From the NCBI GenBank assembly GCA_036936605.1, contig JAUPFV010000001.1, positions 171,882,386 to 171,946,385 of the forward strand: DNA of 64,000 nt, in the 5' to 3' direction. The notes under the pieces are model-generated. The model was not told the DNA's origin and made no database searches. It was given only the letters and a program-made list of their open reading frames with translations. The position numbers were made by a program, and so were the translations under genes. This document shows, in pieces, positions 56,243-64,000 of the stretch; position 1 is the stretch's first letter; each line of letters begins with the position of its first letter. Source of the DNA: Limnanthes douglasii subsp. nivea (Eukaryota; Streptophyta; Magnoliopsida; Brassicales; Limnanthaceae).

Positions 56243-59221
56243 ATGTTTACAGCAAGAACAGCATTGATTAAAGGCGGTTGGCTCAACCTTTCGGAGTTGG
56301 AGAAAGCGCAGAAGGTCGAGAAAGAAAGGCGAATAGAAGCAGGGCTACCATCATCACCAGTTGAGAGACCAGTTGCTTCTGTTACAGAATCGGATCGAGG
56401 CTCATCCTCCTCCAAAGGTACCAAGCCCAAAAAACACTTTCAATCCACCCTCTCACCCATAGTATCTGGTTCCTCAGTTCAGGAGTCAATACCTGCTGTT
56501 GAACCAGGAGTTACCGCTACAAGTGTTAGGAAACCCTCACCTTTTATAGCCATGGGGTCTGATTCTGACCACTCTCCAGAGAAGTTAGTCATTAAAAGGC
56601 CAAGCCGGTTAGTCAAGGGGCTAACCTCTAAAAATACTCCCTCAAAATCGGGGGCAAAAAATAGTGATTCTGGGTCTGGAATGCCCATTAGAGCCCCCCG
56701 GGAGAGGCCAGCCGGTCCGGAGGCCAGTAGCCCGGTTCCTGCAAGAGAGACTTCTGCCTCCGAGCCCCAATCTGAGGTGAGAAGTCAGAAGAAAACAGAC
56801 AGTCAACAGTCCGGAGGCCAGGCTGTGGCAAGCATCAACCCTCCCCGGACCACTACCACAGAAGCTCCCCCAACAGTTATGGAGGAGAGAATGGAGGACT
56901 CTGCTGAAGAGGTCCCTTTCGAGTCCGAGTCCTCCGGACAGGCTGATACTACTGCTGTTGCTGCCCAGAAAGGCAAGGAGAATCTGTACTTGAGGCATCC
57001 GGAGCTGCCGGAGTGCCTTGAGGGAAGAGTGAGGCCGTGTTTTCACAAAGTCGAGCTCAAGTACCTGTTGGCCTTGCAGAAGACCAAGTACGCATTCATC
57101 CATACTTCAGACCTGGGTCGAATGCGCACAAAATGGGGGATCCCTGAAAACGTGAAGATTAGGATCCCCATTGATCCGGAGACCCCAATGGACTGTAAAC
57201 AAAATGAAATAGTCTTCTTTACGGAGCTATTTAATTGGGGACTTAGGTTCCCACTGGATCCGGAGATCGTACGATATTTTCATCTGGTCAAGCTTTGCCC
57301 AACTCAGCTAAGCCCCAATGGCTGGTTTACTTTGATGTCATGTATCATGGCGTCTAGGTTGTCTGGGATCCCTCTTCCTATGGAAGAGTTCGCAGCAGTG
57401 GCCAACCTTTGCAAGCATCATCAGTTCCCCTTCTACCATTTCAACATGAGGAACGATCTCAAGGCTGTTGATGATCTCCTGGAATCAGAGAGCAAGTGGA
57501 GGAGCCAATTCTTGTTTGTCAGTGGCTCATGGGAAAACGACAAGAAAATCAAGGCCGGAGAGAACCCAAGCCTCCTCAGGAGTAGGTGGAGGAGTGATCG
57601 TAAGTTTCTTACCTTGAGTCTCTGTCCGTTTCTCTTTTTTCTTTTTTCTTTAAGTTAAGTTTGTACTAACCAGTTTCTCTTTTATTCTAACAGAGCTGCC
57701 AAAGAAGTTCGGAGACTATCTGAAGGCCGGACAGACTACCTGTGGCAAAATCAATGCTTGGGCCTCAGAGAACTGGGAGAATCGATTCCACAAGGCCTTC
57801 ACCCCTGAGAATCTAGCAAGGTCTCACAAGTGGAACACCACAGGTCGGAGAGACCTTACTTGGGAGGAGTTCACCACCCAGCCCGATGAAGACACTGTGC
57901 TCAGAAGGTCCCACGAACTGGATGGGACACTCTACCTGCCTGCCCGGGCTAAAGCTCCAAGCAAAATGAAGGGCATAAGAAGAGGCAAAAAGGTGGCGAG
58001 CGATGCTGAGAAGGATGCCCCAACAGACCCGGAGGGGCCGGCCCAGGTTCAAATCGATGCAGCCCTCTTGCAAGTGGTGGAGCAGGAGACCGAGAGGCAG
58101 GAAGTAGACCTCCAAAACCTCTAAGGGCTCCCAAGAGGACTCGCAAGCAAGTAGGTGAAAGCGCTGACCGGGAAGTCAAGAAGAAAAAGACTTCACAAGG
58201 AGATGAGCTTGCTCTCCGGGATCCGGAGCCCTCTTTTCCCACTGGCCCCTCTGACCCAACGCTGGCCGAAGAGATTCCAAGAGAGTTTCACACTGATGAA
58301 GTTGAGGGTGGAGAGCTCAACTTGGATGAAGTGGACATCACCGGTCTGGGTGGACTTGGTGAATATTTTCTTGGCCTCCCTAGAGACGAGTTCGCAGGGC
58401 CTTACATCCCTCTGAGCAGCTCCAATACGGTCAATTTCAACGGTAAGACTTTCATGGTTTCTAGTGAGAAGGACACTATAGCCCATTCCTTGCTTAGTAA
58501 TGTGCAGCCAGTGCTCACATTGGAGAGGCAAGTCTGGAGTCAAGCAGACACCATCAAAGACCTCAAGTATGATAAGGAAAAGCTGTCCGAAGACCTCTGC
58601 ACTGCCACCACCAATGCTGACTTGCTTAAGGAAGCAAATGAGGAGCTGAAGAGGAAGCAAAATGAAAGCAACACAAAAGTTGCCACCCTAGAAGAAACCA
58701 TAAAATATCTTCAGGATAAGCTGTCCGGTATGGAGAAGGACCTTACAACCTCAAGGGGAGAAACTACTGCAAAGGAGAAGCTCATCACCAACCTGACTAC
58801 TGACAAGATCGCTCTAGAAAATGCAGTAACCCAGGCTGTTGAGGAGAAAAATGCTTTGCTAAAGGAACAAGAGGCCACAATCAAGGCCAAGATCAATGCC
58901 TATGCCAGGGAGATGATAAAAAGCGAAGAGTTAATGGTTCAAAGGGTGAAGTCTGATATGGTTCTCCTTTTTCACGAAAAATTCCCGAAAAGGACCCTGG
59001 GGGACTTATGGCTCTATGTGGATGATGATGACCTTCCATTTTATACAATGGTTGAAGAAGGGCTTTCCGGTGAGTCCTCATCTGATAACAAAGAGAAGAC
59101 CGGAGAGAGCCCAGGTGAAGAGGAGATTGATCCCAAGGGCAAGAAGGTAGTCGAAGGGGGGAGCGACATCAAGGGCAAGAAAGCAGATGAGGGCGAGCCA
59201 TCTTCAAAGGCTCAACCTTAA
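56243..59221 (+). CDS. Tat-4 antisense gene: spliced, coiled-coil protein of unknown function
   Basis: Runs against pol. Exon 1 is 56243-57599. A 94-bp intron (57600-57693) has donor GTAAGT, branch site TACTAAC (57664-57670) and acceptor TTCTAACAG. Exon 2 starts at 57694 and joins in frame (SD-Q-LPKKFGDYL). It meets a stop at 58122, but a shift of one base near 58085-58110 leads into the frame that runs to the stop at 59221, so this copy probably carries a one-base deletion. The product of about 950 aa has a Ser/Pro/Glu-rich N-terminus (1-245), a conserved core (about 247-450, with NWGLRFPL and LCPTQLSPN), basic patches (RRGKKV, RAPKRTRKQ) suggesting nuclear import, a long coiled coil (about 58520-58960) and an acidic Lys/Glu tail. 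Such antisense ORFs are known in Tat/Retand elements. The core may match the Pfam 'putative gypsy type transposon' family, not tested. Function unknown. Confidence 0.8.
57600..57693 (+). other. Intron of the Tat-4 antisense gene
   Basis: Starts GTAAGTTTCTT, has a T/C-rich body, a perfect TACTAAC branch sequence 23 bases before the 3' end, and ends TTCTAACAG. Read through, exon 1 would continue as RKFLTLSLCPFLFFLFSLS to a stop at 57658. Spliced, it continues into a conserved exon. Tat-3 has an intron of 75 bp at the same place. Confidence 0.85.
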
Positions 59222-59688
59222 TTTATGGTTTATTTTGTTTATCTTTCATTCAAACTAAATTCCTTGGAAGGCCAAGGCACTCTTTTTGTAATAGTGTCCG
59301 TATTTGTTCGGATAGGTTTTTTTTGCTGTACCCTGACTTATCCACAAGTCCTTGGAAGGCCAAGGAAATTTTAAGTTGTTGAATGAATGTTTCTATTTTG
59401 CACAACCATCATCTTCTTTCTTTGTTTGTTTTAATTTAGACAGCTAGAGTTTAAGTAGCTTTTAGTTATTGCATTGTGAGAGTGTTGAGACTCTCCGGCT
59501 AGAGTTTAAATAGCCCCTTAGATCTTTCAGTCCGGGTAGTATGACAAGAGATAGAATTTTGAAAATACTTAGAAAATTTTGAAGAAGGCATCAAATTTTA
59601 TTGAAAACTCTCCGTGCTACCGAAGAGGGGAAGGTATGCCCCCAAATATTTACATGGATGTTTAAACAAGTAAATATTTACACAAGTG
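59222..59688. other. Tat-4 spacer between the two convergent genes, with short repeats
   Basis: Contains two copies of CCTTGGAAGGCCAAGG (59262-59277, 59350-59365), each self-complementary, and two copies of GCTAGAGTTTAA (59443-59454, 59498-59509). AGAGTGTTGAGACTCT (about 59480-59495) can form a small hairpin. It is the only place where 3' ends and polyadenylation signals for both genes can lie. No open frame. Confidence 0.7.
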
Positions 59689-61715
59689 TCATTCCAAGTA
59701 CATTCGGAGATGTTCAATATTCCAAGGATGAGTTAGAACCCTACCATCTTTGTCTTCCAACCAATAAGTTCCAGGCTTGATTCTTTCAACCATAATATAT
59801 GGACCCTCCCAGGTAGGGCCCAGCTTTCCGAAGAGCTTTTCTTTAGTGTGTAAGAAGATCTTCCTCAATAATTTGTCCCCTGGTTGGAAATCTCTTCTTT
59901 TAACTTTAGAAGCAAACTTGCTTCTCATCAAGCCCTGATAGTGTGCCACTCTAAGGCGAGCTTTAACCCGTCTTTCTTCTATTAAATCAAGTTGATTTCT
60001 GATGGCCATCTCATTAGCGTGTCTGGAGAAGTTGTGAACACGAAAGGAAGGGAGTGTCTTCTCTATGGGGGCTACTGTATCCATTCCATAGACCAAGGCA
60101 AAGGGTGATTCTTGTGTTGCAGCCCCAGGTGTTGTCCGGTAGGCCCACAAGACTTCTTGTAAATAACTAGGCCACTTTCCAGCAGCCCCTTCCAGATTCT
60201 TCCTTAAACCGGACAGTATAGTCCTATTAGCCACTTCAACTTGCCCATTTGCTTGTGGATGGAAAGGTGAAGAAAAACAATGCTGTATACCCCTTGAGGC
60301 ACAGAAGCTTTCCATTTCTCTGTTGTCAAACTGTGGCCCATTGTCTGTTGTTATTTTCTGTGGGACACCAAATCTGCAACATATGTTGGACAGAATGAAT
60401 TTTATGATAGCTTTTGATGTTGTCCCTGCCAGGGGGGCTGCTTCTATCCACTTTGAAAAGTAGTCAATGTCCACAATTATAGTTTTACGCCCTCCGGACG
60501 CCACAGGGAGAGGCCCTACTAAGTCCAACCCCCATCGAGCAAAAGGGATGGGCTCAGAAATGGACTCCAAAGGAATGGCTGGTACATGAATTTCATTGCT
60601 GTACCTCTGGCATGGATCACACCTCCTCACCAATTCCTTAGCATCTTTCATAATCGATGGCCAATAATATCCGGAGAGTAATACTCTTCTTGTTAAAGCT
60701 CTAAACCCACAATGGGCTGATCCCTCACCATCATGCAATTCGGAGAGGACCACTTGTGACTCATCACCCCCTAAACAACGTAGGAGAGGTTTACTATAGG
60801 ATTTTTTGTACAACACTTCTCTCAACATAATAAAACCACGAGCCTTGTGTTTCAACGTTCTGGCTTGTGATTTATCTGAAGGCACAATACCATCGGACAG
60901 ATACTGTATGAGAGGAGATCTCCAGTCTTGAAGCCGATTCTCTTGTATTTCAAAAACTTCCTCTTTTTCACCCTTACTAAGTTGAATAGAAGGGCTTTCA
61001 AGCACATGGATCCATGGGTAGGACTCCGTATATGCTATCGTTGCCAATGAGTTTGCTAGCTCATTTTCTGCCCGGGGAATATGCTCATATACAACAACTT
61101 TAAACTTTAGGGCTTCATTCTTGAGGAGGAGTAAATATTTTACCAACTGCTCCTTTCTAGCCTCAGATTGGCCTAAGGCATGGTGGACAAGCAACTGGGA
61201 GTCACTTAGTAGCTTGACCCTTTTAGCCCGACAGATGTAGGCCAACTTTAATCCAGCTATAGCTGCTTCGTATTCGGACTCGTTATTAGATGCCCTGAAA
61301 GCAAAACAAATAGCTTGGAACATGCTGTCCCCGTTTGGGAAGTGAGACATATTCCTGCACCACATCCCATGGTGCTAGACCCTCCGTCTGTTCGGGCAAT
61401 CCACACTTTCTTGTTTTTTGAATCAGTAGGTTGTTCTGAATCCCTATCGAAGTGGAATTGAACTAGAAAATCAGCCACAACTTGGGCTTTTACTGTTGTC
61501 CGGGGAGCAAAGTCTATGTCGAAGTCCCCCAACTCTACTGACCACTTCGTCATTCTGCTTGAAATGTCTGCTTGAGCCTGGAAATAAGGCCTCATCTTGC
61601 TTGAGATGTCCGGACGACGATAGGATGAGCCTGGAAATAAGGCCTCATCTTTCTTGCAGCTATCACCAGAGCTAACGCCAGTTTTTCGAGTTTCAAGTAA
61701 CTCTCTCAGCATCAA
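59689..61715 (-). pseudogene. Tat-4 pol: RNase H and integrase
   Basis: Two overlapping frames: 61715-61257 and 61365-59689. RNase H shows SVELGDFDIDFAPRTTVKAQ, TDGGSSTMGCGAG and then KRVKLLSDSQLLVHHALG. Integrase shows the zinc-binding HDGEGSAHCGFRALTRR with RRCDPCQRY, the core WGLDLVGPLP (first Asp), TTDNGPQF (second Asp) and NGQVEVANRTI (Glu), then EVLWAYRTTPGAATQESPF and the end HPWNIEHLRMYLE. The integrase half is a 558-codon open frame. A frame change near 61300-61365 separates it from RNase H, and a 53-bp tandem duplication with a local deletion damages the segment before RNase H. Confidence 0.9.
61573..61651 (-). repeat. 53-bp tandem duplication in Tat-4 pol
   Basis: The 26-base plus-strand word beginning TGAGCCTGGAAATAAGGCCT occurs at 61573-61598 and 61626-61651. 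The offset of 53 is not a multiple of three, so the same DNA is read in two frames (MRPYFQAQAD and EALFPGSS). The segment normally following PYFQA, with TDQPL, is missing. Confidence 0.85.
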
Positions 61716-61896
61716 TCAAGCTTTTGCTGATGTAGTACACTGGGTAGGGACAACCATCGACCTCTCTTACCAACATAGCACTGATGGCACAACTTGAAAC
61801 GGCCAGATACACAATAAGAGTCTCCCCATCAACTGGTTTGAAAAAAGTTTTGGGAGAGGAGAGATGTTTCTTGATTTCACTGAATGCCTCATCACA

Positions 61897-62748
61897 CTAC
61901 GGGGTCCACTCGAACCCCTTCGCACCCTTCAAAGTTTGAAAGAAAGGAGCACACCTGTCTGAAGACCTCGAGATAAATCTGTTTAAGGCAGCTAATCTCC
62001 CCGTTAACCGCTGTACTTCTTTGACGTTTCGAGGAGGTTCCATCTGGAAAAGAGCATTCAACTGATCCGGGTCGGGCTGTATTCCATGCTCACTTATGAT
62101 ATACCCTAAGAATTTCCCGGACTGCACTCCGAAAACACATTTTTCAGGGTTTAATTTTAAATTTACTTTTACCAAGTTGGCAAAAGTTTCTCGGAGGTCG
62201 GATAAGTGTAGCTGTTCATCCACACTCTTCACCATCATATCGTCAATGTAAACTTCCATATTTCTTCCAATTTGATCAGCAAATGCCTTGTTGACTAGCC
62301 TTTGATAAGTAGCCCCAACATTTTTCAAACCAAAAGGCATCACCTTGTAGCAATGTAGACCCCTGTCAGTGACAAACGTGGTATGCTCTTGATCTTTTGG
62401 ATCTACTTGAATCTGATTGTACCCGGAGAAGGCATTCATAAAGGAGAGCAGCTTGTTCCCAGAAGTAGAGTCTACCAACTGATCTATTCGGGGGACCGGG
62501 TACAAATCTTTTGGGCAAACTCTATTGAGGTCTGTGAAATCAATGCACATGCGCCACTTTCAGTTTTTCTTTTTCACCAGGACATGATTGGCAGTCCACA
62601 AAGGATATTGAGATTCTTTAATGTGCCCCATCTTTGTGAGTCTGTCAACTTCTTGTACTATGACATTGGCCTTTTCTTTTGAAAAAGCTCTTCTTTTTTG
62701 AACCACTGGTGCCACATCTCTCCGGACAGATAGGTGATGGGATATCAC
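61897..62748 (-). pseudogene. Tat-4 reverse transcriptase
   Basis: Makes cDNA from element RNA. The frame 62748-62560 carries VRRDVAPVVQKRRAFSKEKA and GHIKESQYPLWTANHVLVKK. A stop where Gly is expected (KKKN-stop-KWRMCIDF) separates it from 62550-61897. The latter has MCIDFTDLNRVCPKDLYPVP, FMNAFSGYNQIQVDP (first catalytic Asp replaced by Asn), MPFGLKNVGATYQRLVNKAF, EVYIDDMMVKS (catalytic DD present) and FLGYIISEHGI. Another stop follows at 61896 before the connection domain (61895-61716), which continues in broken frames. Confidence 0.9.
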
Positions 62749-64000
62749 TTATGATGGAACTCCAGTAACATCAGCATTGCACCAAGCAAAAACGTGCTGA
62801 TGGTCTTTCAAGAATTTCAACATCTCTTCTTTCAACATTGGTGGCATCTTGGACCCTATCTTGACACTTTTGCCTTCTTCCAAACAGTGCGTTTCAACCT
62901 CTTCAATTGGAATCAACACTCCAGGGGTCTCTCTGGGGTCATCAATTTCACCCTCACCCCAGAAAGACCCTCAAATTGCTATTGATCATTTACACGGACT
63001 GCCCCCAGCGTTCGAGGAGCCAAGGCAGTGGCATAGCATTCTCTTGCAACCTTTTGGCTGCTCCGGACAACCCCAACCTGTCCCTGAACAGCATACTTTA
63101 AGCACTGATGGACTGTTGAAGCCACTGCATGCATCCTAGAGAGCCAAGATCTCCCTAGTATAGCATTATAGCAAGTGGGACAATCCACCACGATGAAGAG
63201 TATCCTAACCATTTTCTTAAAAGGGCCCCTGCCCAATAACACCTCTTCTTCAAATTCTCCGATCACATCGGCTGAGCTGCCCGTAAAGCCCACGATTGAT
63301 CTGTCCGACTTTTGAATCACAGCTGGATTTTTTATTTTCTTGTAAGTGGTTAGGAAAAGGATATTGGCAGAGCTTCCAGTATCCACCAGAATTCGCCTTA
63401 TCTCATTGCCCCCTATAGATGCTCCTATGACAACAACATCCTCATGAGGGCCAGCAATGTCTCTTAAATCATCCTCATCAAAGACAATGAATGGGAATGA
63501 GTTTGGTGATTGATAAGATGTCATGCCTCCTTCTAGCTGGGAGGCTAAATTATGAACATGCCTCTTTCTCAAAGAAGCAGTAGGAGCTGTCATAGAGTCC
63601 CCTCCGAAAATTGTAAGTGACTCAAAGAATTTAATGAGCCCGGAGACCGACCTAGAACATTCCTCTATGGCACCCACCCTGTTTCGAGTTGGATCAGGAT
63701 CCAAGTACTCATAATCCACATCAAACCTTTCAACTATGACCATGGCCCCCTCAGGGGCAACATTACTTGGACCAACCCGGTGAGTGTTGTCAGGCCTGTT
63801 GCCTCCTCTTCTCTTAACGTATGCTCCCAACTTTCCCCTTTCAATCAAGTTCTGAACCTCTTGCTTCAACGCTATGAAATCATCAGTGGTATGGCCAATA
63901 TCATTGTGTTATTGGCAAAAAGAGTTGTTACGATGCTCTCTGGGAGACTACAAGGTTGCCGGTCTCCGGTAATGCACCTCATCTTTTGTTTTATCGAAAA
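62749..64000 (-). pseudogene. Tat-4 gag C-terminus and protease (partial at window edge)
   Basis: From the edge: HNDIGHTTDDFIALKQEV (gag zinc-binding segment, with a stop just before at about 63910), NLIERGKLGAYVKRRGG, YEYLDPDPTRNRVG, and the aspartic protease: DVVVIGASIGGNEIRRILVD then TGSSANILFLTTYKK (catalytic DTGSS intact). ILGRSWLSRMHAVAST closes the protease at about 63100. The open frame 63869-62979 ends in a stop. A frame shift near 62950 and a second stop at 62749-62751 precede reverse transcriptase. Most of gag lies beyond 64000. Confidence 0.85.

Larger units (their letters stand above)
55287..64000 (-). mobile_element. Tat-4: young Tat-lineage Ty3/gypsy element, cut by the window edge
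   Basis: On the minus strand, from the right edge: gag end and protease (64000-62979), reverse transcriptase (62748-61897), RNase H and integrase (61715-59689), repeat-bearing spacer, then the convergent antisense gene (56243-59221, +), polypurine tract (55821-55808) and 3' LTR (55807-55287). The base composition is markedly less AT-rich than in the older elements, and long frames survive, so it is the most recent insertion. The 5' LTR and most of gag lie outside the window. A few stops and frameshifts in pol mean it is probably not autonomous now. Confidence 0.9.

Noticed and set aside
56642..57103. 153-codon minus-strand frame inside the Tat-4 antisense gene
   Set aside because: Shadow of the real plus-strand exon. 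It is Leu/Ser-rich with no domain, and the region would be 3' untranslated for pol.
57600..57658. Exon 1 of the antisense gene ending naturally at 57658
   Set aside because: The tail is an intron read-through ending in Phe/Leu/Ser run. Splicing at 57599/57693 restores homology with Tat-3 and with the 23.4-kb fragment.
62383..63139. Plus-strand frames of 63-99 codons
   Set aside because: Shadows of Tat-4 reverse transcriptase and protease on the minus strand.
1..64000. tRNA, rRNA, CRISPR arrays and bacterial-type operons
   Set aside because: None seen. Introns, plant retrotransposons and nuclear genes show eukaryotic DNA, and the short-period repeats found are minisatellites or element spacers.

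Overview
The window looks like a repeat-rich, AT-rich stretch of a plant nuclear chromosome, most likely a eudicot. The evidence is two conserved spliced nuclear genes with plant-like exon structure, L1-type LINEs with a terminal RNase H, Ty1/copia and Tat-lineage Ty3/gypsy retrotransposons, and a hAT remnant. The species cannot be named from what is visible.

Genes occupy only about 7-15 kb. PHF5A (SF3b subunit, 110 aa, uninterrupted coding exon at 8993-9325, +) and CDC6 (14 coding exons, 14398 down to 11229, -, 506 aa) face each other. Both appear intact. CDC6 has a cluster of E2F-like GGCGGG/CCCGCC boxes upstream. A Ty3/gypsy gag fragment (about 10.1-10.46 kb) lies between the two genes, and decayed LINEs flank the pair (LINE-A, -, 1.6-7.0 kb; LINE-B, +, 15.4-18.2 kb).

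The remaining 45 kb is layered transposon debris. It holds a hAT (ZMYM1-like) transposase remnant at 19.4-20.3 kb, a LINE ORF1 fragment at 21.6-22.4 kb, a clean fold-back element with an 11-bp direct repeat at 24.04-24.45 kb, a decayed full-length Tat element (Tat-2, 23.6-35.2 kb, +), a diverged 1-kb-spaced duplication at 36-37.6 kb, a copia element (42.1-47.1 kb) carrying a LINE piece where its reverse transcriptase should be, and a second copia element split by a 5'-truncated Tat element (Tat-3, 47.8-53.45 kb, +). A much younger Tat element (Tat-4, from about 55.29 kb past the right edge, -) ends the window. A further LTR at 550-934 appears to belong to an element entering from the left.

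The most interesting theme is the organisation of the Tat elements. Each has gag-pol on one strand, then a spacer with tandem repeats, then a second gene on the OPPOSITE strand that converges on pol. Additional antisense ORFs are known in the Tat/Retand lineage. Here the Tat-4 copy (56243-59221) shows its own TATA box, a 94-bp intron with a perfect TACTAAC branch site, a conserved core containing NWGLRFPL, basic nuclear-localisation-like patches and a long coiled coil. The intron position is also recognisable in Tat-3 and in an isolated fragment at 23.4 kb. The pol genes of Tat-2 and Tat-4 both have Asn where the first catalytic Asp of reverse transcriptase is expected.
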